A stretch of 64,000 nt of DNA from CAIKLP01 sp965279595 (lineage in GTDB: Bacteria; Bacteroidota; Bacteroidia; Sphingobacteriales; Sphingobacteriaceae), in the NCBI GenBank assembly GCA_965279595.1, contig OZ257246.1, positions 558,001 to 622,000 of the forward strand. Direction: 5' to 3'. Under the pieces are notes generated by a model. The model made no database searches and was not told the DNA's origin. It saw nothing but the letters and a program-made list of their open reading frames with translations. This document shows, in pieces, positions 18,484 through 27,471 of the stretch. Both the position numbers and the translations under genes were made by a program. Positions within the stretch are counted from its first letter, which is position 1; every line of letters begins with the position of its first letter.

Positions 18484-18583
18484 AATCCGCAATTTTACTG
18501 CCAGATTTTCGTTTGAAGTCAAATTTAATTAAAAAAAGGCCATTTTGCCCTATTGAAGTTTTAAATACTGAAATTAATATTTT

Positions 18584-21500
18584 ATGAATTTTCAAAAAAA
18601 TAAAGTTTTTCTACTATTTCTGTTCGCATTTAATACATTTTCTTTTGCGATTGCACAAAATACCCAACAATTTCAAATTCAATGGAGAATTAGTGAGGGT
18701 GCTAATGCCAAAGGTGATATGGTGAAATTCGAAAATTTTGATGAATCATTCAATGATGTGGAATGGGGCACAATTCCAATTTGGAATAAACAATTCCAAA
18801 ACAATTTTAATAATGCTGATCTAAAAAATGTTATTTATGAAGTTTCACCGATTTCCTATCCAAAAGAAATAACAGATAAACTTAACGACCAAGTAATCAT
18901 CTTTTCAAGGGTTGTGTATGACCGTAAGAAGCCTTCTTTACTAACCACTATTATCCCATTAAGAAAAAATCCATTAACTGGAAAAATTGAACGTTTAATA
19001 TCTTTCAATTTGAGTTTCAAAAACAATTCAGCAAATAAAACCAATAACATTGTAGCAAGAAATTATGCAGCAAATTCAGTTTTAAAAACTGGCAATTGGT
19101 ATAAACTTTCTATTTCAAGTAGTGGGATTTATAAAATTGGATATAAGGAACTTCAAAAAATCGGAATTGAACCTAATTCTATCAATCCGAAAAACATTAG
19201 AATATATGGAAATGGTGGAGGAATGGTGCCAGAATTTAATGGCACATTCAGACATGATGATTTAGCAGAAAATGCAATTAAAGTAATAGGTGAAGAGGAT
19301 GGTGTTTTCAATGACAATGATTATATATTGTTTTATGGCTTTGGACCATTAACTTTAAATGCAGATACCAATTTAAAAGTTTTTAGCCATGTTGATAATC
19401 CATATTCATTGTCAACATATTATTTCATAACAGCAGATTTAGGTTTGGGAAAAAGAATTTCAACAAGAAATAGTAGTTCACAAACTCCAAATAAATTCAT
19501 TACATCATTTAATTATTTTCAATTACATGAACTAAATAATAGTACTGGTGTTAATGCAACTATTAAATCTGGAAGAGAAAGATTTGGAGAAGAATTTAAT
19601 AATGTTTTAACTTATGATTTCCAATTTACGGTGCCAGATGTAATTACTACAAGCCCAATGAAATATAGAGCTGAAGTTATTGGTAGAGCTCAAACACCAG
19701 CCAACAGCTCCTTTGCAATTAAAGTAAATAATCAATTAACCAATACGCTTTTTTGTTCGGGTGTTGAATTTAGTTATGACGCTGCTTATGGTTCAATTGC
19801 AACAACTGGACATTCAATCATTTCAAATCCAAGTTCAAATATTAATATTAATATAACTTATACAAAGCCAGATTTAACTGCCACTGGCTATTTGAATTTT
19901 ATTGAATTAAATGCATATCGCAAATTAAAATTTATAGATGCACAAATGTCTTTCAAGAGTATTGAAAGTTACGGGAATGGAAAAATCTGTCAATTTACTA
20001 TTGAATCAAATTCACCAAACGAAACCAAAATCTGGGATATTACTGACAAAATAAATCCAATAGAACAAGTAAATTTTGTTCAAGCTGAAACCAATAATTT
20101 CATAATTCCAACCCCAGATTTAAAAGAATTCGTTGTTTACAAAGGAAACGATTTTCCAAGTCCCGGAATAGTTGGAAGAATTGAAAATCAAGATTTACAT
20201 AGCTTAGGTTTTTATGATTTCATAATTATTTCACATCCTGATTTTTTAAGTGAAGCAGAAAGATTAGCAGCTTTTAGAAGAGACAACAATAACCTAAGAG
20301 TATTAGTAATTACAGAAGATAAAATTTTCAATGAGTTTGGTTCAGGAGCTAAAGATGCATCAGCTATTAGAGATTTTATTAAAATGTTTTACGATAGAGC
20401 AGGAAATAATTCAGTTAACATGCCTAAATATTTATTAATGTTTGGTGATGGATCTTATGATAACATTGGATATGTAAAAGTGAATAGCAATTATGTAACT
20501 ACTTTTGAAAGTAGAAATTCTAATACTCCTTTTGGCTCTTATGTTTCAGACGATTTTTATGGAATGTTAGATGATGTTGAAGGTGATTATGATTACAATA
20601 GTAGTTCCGTATTTGGAGCTAGTGCATTCGATGTTGCTGTTGGTAGATTACCAGTTCAAAATTCTCTGGAAGCAAGACAAATGGTTGATAAAATTATTCA
20701 TTATAGTAATGTTAGCACATTTGATGATTGGAGAAATAAGTATGTATTAGTTGCTGATGACCAAGACGACAATTTACATGTGAATGATGCAGAAGAACAT
20801 TATAGAACAATTAGAGCATTAACAAAAGATTATAATATTGATAAAATATATTTAGATGCATATCCTCAAATTAGCACTCCAGCTGGAAGTAGATATCCTG
20901 ATGTAAATAATGCTATCAATCAAAATATGGCTTCGGGTGCTCTAGTTATAAATTATATCGGGCATGGTGGAGAAGTAGGATTAGGACATGAGAAAATATT
21001 AACTATTGATGATATAAATTCTTGGAAAAATTTCGACAACCTACCACTATTGATGACTGCCACTTGTTCATTTAGTAGATGGGATGATCCAGCTGTACAA
21101 TCAGCAGGTGAATTGTGTTTGTTAAATTCAAAAGGTGGCGCAATAGCCATGTTTACAACTACTCGAATTGTTTATGCTTTCGACAATAAACTACTAAATA
21201 GCAGTTTTATTAGAGCTCTTTTTGATTCAACTAATGTTGGTGGTACAAATACTTTGGGAGATATTTTCAGAAAAAGTAAAAATTACAATGGTATTGTCAA
21301 CTCTATCAATATGAGAAATTTTTCATTGCTTGGAGATCCATCCTTACCATTTGCAACACCAAAATATTCGATAGTTACAGATAGCATAAATAGCAAAGAT
21401 ATTCATGCTAACAATGCTGATACAATAAAGGCACAAAACACAATTACCATTAAAGGACATATTGCAGATAAGAATGGTAATAAACTAAATAATTATTCAG

Positions 21501-22459
21501 GAATAGTTTACCCGGCAGTATATGACAAGAAAGCAACATTGAAAACTTTAGGTCAAGATATTGGATTACATGGTAGCAAAGTTCAAAATTTCGAATTGCA
21601 AAAAAATGTAATTTATAAAGGTAAGGTAAGTGTAAACAATGGCGAATTTAGTTTTAGTTTTGTTGTGCCCAAAGATATATCCTATACAACTGGATTGGGA
21701 CGTTTGAGCTATTATGCAAAATCAGGAATTGTAGATGCAAACGGTTCGTATGATAGCATCATTGTTGGAGGATCTTCAAACACAATAAACACTGATCACA
21801 TTGGTCCAGAGCTGAAAATATTTATCAATAATGAGAGTTTTGCTGCTGGGGGAATCAGTAATGAAACACCTAAATTAATTGTAAAGTTGAAAGATTCAAA
21901 TGGTATTAATACTGTTGGAAATGGAATAGGCCATGACTTAACAGCAACCTTAACAAAAGGGACAGAATCTGAAACAATAGATTTAAATCAATATTATGAA
22001 TCAAAGTTAGATAGCTACCAAGAAGGTGAAATAAACTATCCATTTAACAAATTAGAGGCTGGTAATTATACTTTAAAAGTAAAAGCTTGGGATGTGTTCA
22101 ATAATTCATCCGAAATAAGCACTAGCTTTTCAGTACTTGAATCAAAAGATTTACAAATTGACAGAGTATTCAATTACCCTAACCCATTTACTAGCAATAC
22201 AGATTTTCAATTTGAACATAATCGACCTTCGGATAATTTGCAAGTTCAAGTACAAGTTTTCACTGTTTCTGGCAAATTAATTAAAACACTTAATCAGGCA
22301 GTAAATGGTTCTGGCTCAAGAGTAACAGGCATTTTATGGGATGGAAAAGATGATTTTGGAGATAAAATTGGTAGAGGGGTATACGTATATCGACTAAAAG
22401 TTCGTTCATCTGATGGCAAATCAGCTGAAAAATATGAAAAGTTAGTCTTGTTAAATTAA
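18584..22459 (+). CDS. porU: PorU, type IX secretion system sortase
   Basis: A 1291-residue C25 (gingipain-like) cysteine peptidase and the sortase of the T9SS. PorU removes the C-terminal sorting domain of cargo and attaches the cargo to anionic lipopolysaccharide on the cell surface. A signal peptide (to about residue 25, AIAQ) is present. The catalytic pair is visible as His794 in INYIGHGGEVG and Cys828 in TATCSFSRWDDPA. The C-terminus (NYPNPF, then GRGVYVYRLKV) is the FlgD/T9SS-type domain that PorU itself keeps. porV follows 68 bases downstream in the same direction, which agrees with their known partnership. Length and domain layout are normal. Confidence 0.95.
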   Translation: MNFQKNKVFLLFLFAFNTFSFAIAQNTQQFQIQWRISEGANAKGDMVKFENFDESFNDVEWGTIPIWNKQFQNNFNNADLKNVIYEVSPISYPKEITDKLNDQVIIFSRVVYDRKKPSLLTTIIPLRKNPLTGKIERLISFNLSFKNNSANKTNNIVARNYAANSVLKTGNWYKLSISSSGIYKIGYKELQKIGIEPNSINPKNIRIYGNGGGMVPEFNGTFRHDDLAENAIKVIGEEDGVFNDNDYILFYGFGPLTLNADTNLKVFSHVDNPYSLSTYYFITADLGLGKRISTRNSSSQTPNKFITSFNYFQLHELNNSTGVNATIKSGRERFGEEFNNVLTYDFQFTVPDVITTSPMKYRAEVIGRAQTPANSSFAIKVNNQLTNTLFCSGVEFSYDAAYGSIATTGHSIISNPSSNININITYTKPDLTATGYLNFIELNAYRKLKFIDAQMSFKSIESYGNGKICQFTIESNSPNETKIWDITDKINPIEQVNFVQAETNNFIIPTPDLKEFVVYKGNDFPSPGIVGRIENQDLHSLGFYDFIIISHPDFLSEAERLAAFRRDNNNLRVLVITEDKIFNEFGSGAKDASAIRDFIKMFYDRAGNNSVNMPKYLLMFGDGSYDNIGYVKVNSNYVTTFESRNSNTPFGSYVSDDFYGMLDDVEGDYDYNSSSVFGASAFDVAVGRLPVQNSLEARQMVDKIIHYSNVSTFDDWRNKYVLVADDQDDNLHVNDAEEHYRTIRALTKDYNIDKIYLDAYPQISTPAGSRYPDVNNAINQNMASGALVINYIGHGGEVGLGHEKILTIDDINSWKNFDNLPLLMTATCSFSRWDDPAVQSAGELCLLNSKGGAIAMFTTTRIVYAFDNKLLNSSFIRALFDSTNVGGTNTLGDIFRKSKNYNGIVNSINMRNFSLLGDPSLPFATPKYSIVTDSINSKDIHANNADTIKAQNTITIKGHIADKNGNKLNNYSGIVYPAVYDKKATLKTLGQDIGLHGSKVQNFELQKNVIYKGKVSVNNGEFSFSFVVPKDISYTTGLGRLSYYAKSGIVDANGSYDSIIVGGSSNTINTDHIGPELKIFINNESFAAGGISNETPKLIVKLKDSNGINTVGNGIGHDLTATLTKGTESETIDLNQYYESKLDSYQEGEINYPFNKLEAGNYTLKVKAWDVFNNSSEISTSFSVLESKDLQIDRVFNYPNPFTSNTDFQFEHNRPSDNLQVQVQVFTVSGKLIKTLNQAVNGSGSRVTGILWDGKDDFGDKIGRGVYVYRLKVRSSDGKSAEKYEKLVLLN

Positions 22460-22479
22460 TCCAAAACATCTTATTTTTC

Positions 22480-22487
22480 TATATTTG
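22480..22487 (+). promoter_or_regulatory. possible -7 box upstream of porV
   Basis: TATATTTG matches the Bacteroidota -7 consensus TAnnTTTG in the porU-porV gap. No TTTG lies at the proper distance upstream, so it is at best a weak internal promoter giving porV extra expression over porU. Confidence 0.3.
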
Positions 22488-22527
22488 ACGCCGTTACAAT
22501 TTATATTAAATAATAAAATTAAAGATT

Positions 22528-23766
22528 TTGAAAATTCAACGATTAAGAAAAGTAGGGTTAATAATAATTTTAGGTACTGGTATTTCAGGTTATATCAACC
22601 ATGCAAATGCACAGATTAGCACACAACAGCTAAGTGGGAAAGATGATGTAAATGCAATTACTACAGCCGTTCCGTTCTTACAAATTGGGCCAGATTCAAG
22701 AGCTGGAGCTATGGGTGATGGTGGTGTTGCATCAACTCCAGATGTAAATTCAAATCATTGGAACCCTTCCAAACTTGCTTTCGTTGAAAGAAAAACTGCA
22801 ATTGGAATTTCTTATACTCCTTGGTTACAAAAACTTGTACCTGATATTAACTTGGCTTATTTATCTGGATATTATAGATATGATTCAAAACAAGTTTTTG
22901 GAGCTTCATTAAGATATTTTTCATTAGGTGATATTACATTTACAGATATCAATGGGAATGTAACTGGGCAAGGGAATCCAAACGAAATGGCAATTGACCT
23001 TTCATATACTAGAAAACTATCGGCTAAACTTGCCGTAGGAACTGCCTTTAGGTTTATCAATTCAGATTTGGCTCAAGGACAACTTTCAGCAGCAGGACAA
23101 GATATCAATGCTGGAAGATCAGTTGCTGTTGATGTTTCAACTTATTATCAAAACTCTGATTTTGTATTAAATGGAAAGAAAACAACTTTTAGTTTTGGCG
23201 CAAATGTTTCAAACATAGGTGCTAAAATGAATTATACAAATTCAGTAGATAGATTTTTTATACCTACGAATTTAAGGATAGGTTTTGGTGGTAAAATGAA
23301 ATTAGATAATTACAATGAAATATCTTTATTCATTGATGCAAACAAATTATTAGTACCTACTCCTCCTATTTATGAAGTTGACAGTTTAAACCAACAAGTA
23401 ATTGGTGCTGATGGCAAACCGAAAATTGTGAAAGGCAAGGATCCGAATGTATCAGTTCCGGCAGGAATTTTCCAATCCTTTAATGATGCTCCAAATGGGA
23501 TGACTGAAGAGCTTAGAGAAATATATTATTCTGCTGGATTTGAATATTGGTATGACAAACAATTTGCAATTCGTGCGGGTTATTTTTATGAGCATCCAAC
23601 AAAAGGTGATCGTCAATATTTTACTGTTGGCGCAGGAATCAAATACAATATTTTCGGATTAGATTTATCTTATTTAATTCCAACCAAACAGCAAAATCCT
23701 TTAGAAAACACATTGCGTTTCTCCTTAACGTTTCTGTTTGAAGACCCTAAACCGAATCAGAATTAA
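22528..23766 (+). CDS. porV: PorV (LptO), T9SS outer-membrane shuttle protein
   Basis: A 412-residue FadL-like outer-membrane barrel. It opens with a signal peptide ending NHANAQ. The family's characteristic VPFLQIGPDSRAGAMGDGG segment follows, then SNHWNPSKLAF. PorV binds T9SS cargo through its C-terminal sorting domain and passes it from the translocon to the PorU sortase. The first plausible start is TTG at 22528 (MKIQRLRKVG); no in-frame ATG gives a complete signal peptide. It is cotranscribed with porU and followed 3 bases later by ispF. Length is typical. Confidence 0.95.
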   Translation: MKIQRLRKVGLIIILGTGISGYINHANAQISTQQLSGKDDVNAITTAVPFLQIGPDSRAGAMGDGGVASTPDVNSNHWNPSKLAFVERKTAIGISYTPWLQKLVPDINLAYLSGYYRYDSKQVFGASLRYFSLGDITFTDINGNVTGQGNPNEMAIDLSYTRKLSAKLAVGTAFRFINSDLAQGQLSAAGQDINAGRSVAVDVSTYYQNSDFVLNGKKTTFSFGANVSNIGAKMNYTNSVDRFFIPTNLRIGFGGKMKLDNYNEISLFIDANKLLVPTPPIYEVDSLNQQVIGADGKPKIVKGKDPNVSVPAGIFQSFNDAPNGMTEELREIYYSAGFEYWYDKQFAIRAGYFYEHPTKGDRQYFTVGAGIKYNIFGLDLSYLIPTKQQNPLENTLRFSLTFLFEDPKPNQN

Positions 23767-23769
23767 TCA

Positions 23770-24249
23770 ATGAAAATAAAAGTTGGTTTTGGATTTGACG
23801 TTCATCAATTAAAAGAAAATCACCCATTTATTTTGGGTGGTGTTCAGCTTGATTCGACCAAAGGAGCATTTGGTCATTCAGATGCAGATGTATTATTGCA
23901 TGCTATATGCGATGCCTTATTGGGTGCTGCCAATCTGCGAGACATAGGATTTCATTTCTCAAATACAGATAATCGATGGAAAGGAATTTCAAGTATTTTA
24001 TTACTAAAGGAAGTCATGAAAATGTTAGCTGAGAAAAATTTTTCTGTAGGTAATATTGATTGTATGATTTGTTTAGAAGCTCCTAAAATTAATCCACACA
24101 TACCTTTAATGAAAAAAAATATTGCTGAAGCAATGAACATATCAGAAGAGGATATTTCTATCAAAGCAACAACCAATGAACAAATGGGATTCATAGGAAG
24201 AGAAGAAGGTGTAGTTGCTTATGCTGTTGTGCTTTTAGAAAAACTCTAA
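23770..24249 (+). CDS. ispF: 2-C-methyl-D-erythritol 2,4-cyclodiphosphate synthase
   Basis: A 159-residue MEP-pathway enzyme that cyclises CDP-methylerythritol 2-phosphate to the 2,4-cyclodiphosphate, on the way to isoprenoids. The zinc ligands lie in GFDVHQL. GHSDADVLLHAICDALLGAA, DIGFHFSNTD and the C-terminal KATTNEQMGFIGREEGV are all typical. The full length matches the trimeric family. It starts 3 bases after porV, so it is likely read from the porU-porV transcript. The MEP pathway thus supplies isoprenoids in this organism. It converges with the TrmH-type gene with a single base between. Confidence 0.96.
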   Translation: MKIKVGFGFDVHQLKENHPFILGGVQLDSTKGAFGHSDADVLLHAICDALLGAANLRDIGFHFSNTDNRWKGISSILLLKEVMKMLAEKNFSVGNIDCMICLEAPKINPHIPLMKKNIAEAMNISEEDISIKATTNEQMGFIGREEGVVAYAVVLLEKL

Positions 24250-24250
24250 A

Positions 24251-25039
24251 TTATACCTTAAAATTTCTTTGCCTTTTTGCTTCAAAAATTAAAACTGCTG
24301 CTGCGTTTGAAACATTCAAAGAATCGATTTTCCCTTGCATAGGAATTTTAATCTGATCACTCGCATTCTTTAACCAAAAATCACTTAGCCCGGTTGCTTC
24401 GGTTCCCATTATTATTGCACAAGGTTTATTCAAATCTATTTCATGATAAAATTTTCTTGCTGTTAGTGCAGCAGCGAAAGAATAGATTTCATTTTGACGC
24501 AACCAATGATGCAACTCTTCTGAACTACATGCAACAATTTGCACTGAAAACACACAGCCCACGCTTGATCTTATAGCATTTGGATTATAAATATCTGTAT
24601 GAGTATTACAAACTATTAGTGCATCTATATTTGCTGCATCAGCTGTTCTTAGCATTGCACCTAAATTACCAGGTTTTTCAACTGATTCTAAAACTAATAA
24701 TAATGGATTTGCTGAAAGAATTAAATCTTGAAGTTCAAGAAATTTAGGTTTGATGAGTGCAACTAAACCATCAGAGTTTTCTCGATACGCAATTTTATTG
24801 AAAACATCCTTGCTAATTTCGAAATAATTTGTGGCAGGTATGGTTGATACTTGCTTTGAAAGAGCTTCACAATAAAATAAACTTTCAATTTGATTTCCAG
24901 CTGAGATAGCTAATTCTATTTCTCTTTTACCTTCAACAACTATCAATCCCTGTTGCTTGCGCTCTGAAGATTTTTCAGTTAATTTGACAATATTTTTTAT
25001 TCGAGAATTTTGAAGACTGGAAATTAATTCATGCTTCAT
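24251..25039 (-). CDS. TrmH/SpoU family RNA 2'-O-methyltransferase
   Basis: A 262-residue SPOUT-fold methyltransferase with an N-terminal substrate-binding domain (IVVEGKREIELAI) and the three SpoU motifs. Motif 1 is ESVEKPGNLGAMLRTADAA, motif 2 is IIMGTEATGLSDFW and motif 3 is IPMQGKIDSLNVSNAAAV. It methylates the 2'-OH of a ribose in rRNA or tRNA. The specific nucleotide cannot be told from sequence, with RlmB- or TsnR-like enzymes as alternatives. It begins 7 bases after a small Cys-rich peptide gene and is probably cotranscribed with it. Confidence 0.9.
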   Translation of the reverse strand: MKHELISSLQNSRIKNIVKLTEKSSERKQQGLIVVEGKREIELAISAGNQIESLFYCEALSKQVSTIPATNYFEISKDVFNKIAYRENSDGLVALIKPKFLELQDLILSANPLLLVLESVEKPGNLGAMLRTADAANIDALIVCNTHTDIYNPNAIRSSVGCVFSVQIVACSSEELHHWLRQNEIYSFAAALTARKFYHEIDLNKPCAIIMGTEATGLSDFWLKNASDQIKIPMQGKIDSLNVSNAAAVLIFEAKRQRNFKV

Positions 25040-25046
25040 GTAACAA

Positions 25047-25196
25047 TTAATTTTTATTCAAAGGAGTATTAAAATCAACACCGCAATTACAGTTACTTGC
25101 ACAGCCAGATTTAGCTTGCAAGTTTCTAACTATCATTCTACCTAAATAGAAAATAGCAGCTAATACCAGAATTACTACAACTATTGTTTGAAACAT
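25047..25196 (-). CDS. FeoB-associated Cys-rich membrane protein, 49 aa
   Basis: A 49-residue peptide starting at ATG 25196. It has one N-terminal membrane helix (residues 2-18, QTIVVVILVLAAIFYLG), a short basic linker, and a Cys-rich tail (SGCASNCNCGVDF). This is the pattern of FeoB-associated Cys-rich membrane proteins, which usually lie next to the ferrous iron transporter FeoB. No feoA or feoB gene is in this window. The peptide is instead 7 bases upstream of the TrmH-type methyltransferase. Its role (metal handling at the membrane) is inferred from the family name and motif. A TATCTTTG box ends 5 bases before the start codon. Confidence 0.8.
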   Translation of the reverse strand: MFQTIVVVILVLAAIFYLGRMIVRNLQAKSGCASNCNCGVDFNTPLNKN

Positions 25197-25200
25197 AATA

Positions 25201-25208
25201 CAAAGATA
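25201..25208 (-). promoter_or_regulatory. -7 box abutting the Cys-rich peptide gene
   Basis: On the minus strand TATCTTTG matches TAnnTTTG and ends 4 bases before the ATG at 25196. If used, the transcript would have almost no 5' leader. No well-spaced TTTG -33 element is visible. Confidence 0.35.
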
Positions 25209-25332
25209 CACTTTCTATTGAAAATTTGGTCGGTGACAAACCTCCGTTCATCGGTAATTAACATTGCCTAATCTAAATAAGGTTGTGAAAATGGGCTATT
25301 GCAAGTACTTTCGTTTTATAAATAAGAATAAA

Positions 25333-26046
25333 ATGAAGAATTCAGATAAAAAGAAAGGTCAAGAGTGGTTTGGAGGATTGGTACTTGTAGCTGGTTTGCT
25401 ATTTCTTTGTAGAACAATGGGATTAGATTTACCTCATTGGGTATTCACTTGGCCAATGCTATTAGTTGGTATAGGATTAATAATTGGGATTACGCATCAA
25501 TTTAAAGACACCGCTTGGCTGATTTTGGTGTTGATTGGCGGACTATTTCTAGTTGATGATATAACAGGTATGAATATTAATTTCTCCTCATTTATCTTCC
25601 CTGCAATATTAATAGCGATAGGTTTAAAAATCATATTTAAAAAGAGAAATAAAAAAGTTATAGTTTTTGATGAAGAATCAGGCACTGTAGTAAATGATGA
25701 AAGAGAAGAAGACAGCATTGAAATCATTTCTATTTTTGGAGGAAGTAAGAAAACAATTATTTCAAAGAATTTTAAAGGTGGAGAATTAGTGAGTGTGTTT
25801 GGTGGAAATGAATTGAACTTAACTCAAGTAGATATTGTTAGAGTAGCAAAATTAGATATCCTGCAGATAATGGGCGGGACTAAATTAATTGTACCATCTA
25901 ATTGGAAAATTAAATCTGAAATTGTAAACATTTTTGGAGGATTTGATGACAAGCGTCAAAATTTACAAGGTCAAGACACCAGTGATAAAATTTTAATACT
26001 TGAAGGAGTTTCCATTTTTGGAGGAATTGATATCAGAAGTTACTAA
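25333..26046 (+). CDS. LiaF-like membrane protein (DUF5668 / cell-wall-active antibiotic response type)
   Basis: A 237-residue protein starting at ATG 25333 (MKNSDKKKGQEW). An in-frame upstream start at 25264 would add 23 residues without family resemblance. The N-terminal half has three to four membrane segments (LVLVAGLLFLC, WPMLLVGIGLIIGI, LILVLIGGLFLV, FPAILIAIGLKIIF). The C-terminal half is a soluble beta-rich domain with repeated FGG motifs (SIFGGSKK, SVFGGNE, NIFGGFDD, SIFGGIDI), as in LiaF/YvqF proteins. In Firmicutes LiaF restrains the LiaRS envelope-stress system. Here it heads an operon with a DUF4288 protein, a LytS-like kinase and a LytTR regulator, which suggests an equivalent sensing role. 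Confidence 0.85.
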   Translation: MKNSDKKKGQEWFGGLVLVAGLLFLCRTMGLDLPHWVFTWPMLLVGIGLIIGITHQFKDTAWLILVLIGGLFLVDDITGMNINFSSFIFPAILIAIGLKIIFKKRNKKVIVFDEESGTVVNDEREEDSIEIISIFGGSKKTIISKNFKGGELVSVFGGNELNLTQVDIVRVAKLDILQIMGGTKLIVPSNWKIKSEIVNIFGGFDDKRQNLQGQDTSDKILILEGVSIFGGIDIRSY

Positions 26047-26066
26047 CCATAATAAAACCAAAACTT

Positions 26067-26426
26067 ATGAACCGTTTTGCAGTAAAAATAATATTCAAAA
26101 TAACCGTATTTGAAGGCAACCACAATCCGCAATTTGATCAACAAATTAGATTAATTGAGGCATGCAATGAAAAGGAAGCAATTGATAAAGCTACTCAACT
26201 TGCAAGAAGAATTGAAGTTGAACAATCAACTGATATTAAATGGAAATTTGTAGGTGTAACAGAGATTAACGCTATCAAAGAATTAAAAGATGGATCATCA
26301 CTTTATTCGAACACGGAAGAAGTTAGTAACGAGAACGATTACTTATTATTCATCAAAGAACGTGTTCAATTAATCAAAGATCAAGCAAACAGATTCCCAT
26401 TATTTGACAGAAAACTTTCGTTTTAA
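26067..26426 (+). CDS. DUF4288 domain protein
   Basis: A 119-residue cytoplasmic protein that fits DUF4288 (opening FAVKIIFKITV, EACNEKEAIDKATQLARR, WKFVGVTEINAI). No biochemical function is established for the family to my knowledge. It sits between a LiaF-like protein and a LytS-like kinase and overlaps the kinase frame if the first TTG is used. Tight coupling suggests it works with that signalling module. There is no signal peptide or membrane segment. Codon use is like its neighbours. Confidence 0.78.
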   Translation: MNRFAVKIIFKITVFEGNHNPQFDQQIRLIEACNEKEAIDKATQLARRIEVEQSTDIKWKFVGVTEINAIKELKDGSSLYSNTEEVSNENDYLLFIKERVQLIKDQANRFPLFDRKLSF

Positions 26427-27462
26427 ATTGGCCAACTCATTGATTCAACGTAAAAGATTTATCATACTATTTGCAACTGCTTATTTAGTTTTGGCAATTG
26501 GGCAAGTAATCATTTTACATGAAATTTTTGAAATTAATTGGCGAATTGCAATTTTAGATAGTGCAGTTTATAATTTAATTTTAGCAGGTTCAGGAATACT
26601 AATTAGTGTTATTTTATTTTATTACAAACCAGCTAGCAATTCTATTTTAATTGGGGTTTCCATTCCAATTGTAATAACATACATCTACGCATTTAAAGGA
26701 TCATACATTCTAACTTGGTTTTTACCAGAAAATAATCCATACTTTTTGTTTGTTGAAAAGTCAACACCTATAAGATTGTTTATAGGCTTATTGGTAAATG
26801 CATCTGTTGCTGCTTTTAGTTGGTTGTGGTACACAATTGAAGAACAAAGCGAAGTAAAAAACAGACAATCAAAAATGGAGGAGTTGGCAAGAGAAGCAGA
26901 GTTATTAACTTTGCGTCAGAAAATTCAACCTCATTTCTTATTTAATAGTTTAAATTCTATAAGTGCTTTAGCTGGGAGCAAACCTGAAGAAGCTCGTAAA
27001 ATGATTCAACAATTATCTGACTTTTTAAGAAGCACGTTAAGACATGAAGAAAATAGTTTAACAAGCATCGAAGATGAAATTTTACAACTGGAACTTTATT
27101 TATCAATAGAAAAAGTTCGATTCGGTCACAGGTTAGAAACAACCATAAATATTTCAGAAGAAAGCAAGAAATTATTATTACCAGCAATGGTTATACAGCC
27201 AGTTGTAGAAAATGCAATTAAATTTGGCTTGTATGATACCATTGAAAAAGTTAGCATTAAAATAAATGTTTGGAAGGAACAAAATGAATTAATTTTTGAA
27301 GTAGAAAACCCATTCGACCCAAGTACTAGTATGCCTGAAGGAACAGGTTTTGGACTAAGTTCAATTAAACGAAGGTTGTATTTATTATACACCCGAAATG
27401 ATCTATTACATACAAAAGCGCAAAATAAAATTTATACTACAACAATAAAAATTCCACAATAA
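26404..27462 (+). CDS. LytS/YehU-type sensor histidine kinase
   Basis: A membrane histidine kinase of about 350 residues with four N-terminal transmembrane segments and a His_kinase domain of the LytS type. The phospho-acceptor region is RQKIQPHFLFNSLNSISALAG. The N-box is PAMVIQPVVENAIKFGL and the G-box lies in PEGTGFGLSSIKRRL. No ATG is available. Candidate starts are TTG at 26404 (overlapping the DUF4288 gene by 23 bases), 26428 (just after its stop) or 26440. The one at 26428 or 26440 puts the basic segment QRKRF directly before the first helix. It pairs with the LytTR regulator 9 bases downstream. Confidence 0.87.
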   Translation: MTENFRFKLANSLIQRKRFIILFATAYLVLAIGQVIILHEIFEINWRIAILDSAVYNLILAGSGILISVILFYYKPASNSILIGVSIPIVITYIYAFKGSYILTWFLPENNPYFLFVEKSTPIRLFIGLLVNASVAAFSWLWYTIEEQSEVKNRQSKMEELAREAELLTLRQKIQPHFLFNSLNSISALAGSKPEEARKMIQQLSDFLRSTLRHEENSLTSIEDEILQLELYLSIEKVRFGHRLETTINISEESKKLLLPAMVIQPVVENAIKFGLYDTIEKVSIKINVWKEQNELIFEVENPFDPSTSMPEGTGFGLSSIKRRLYLLYTRNDLLHTKAQNKIYTTTIKIPQ

Positions 27463-27471
27463 AAATAATTT

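Noticed and set aside
18584..23766. frameshift or gene fusion in porU-porV
   Set aside because: Both frames are intact with catalytic residues and full-length domains.
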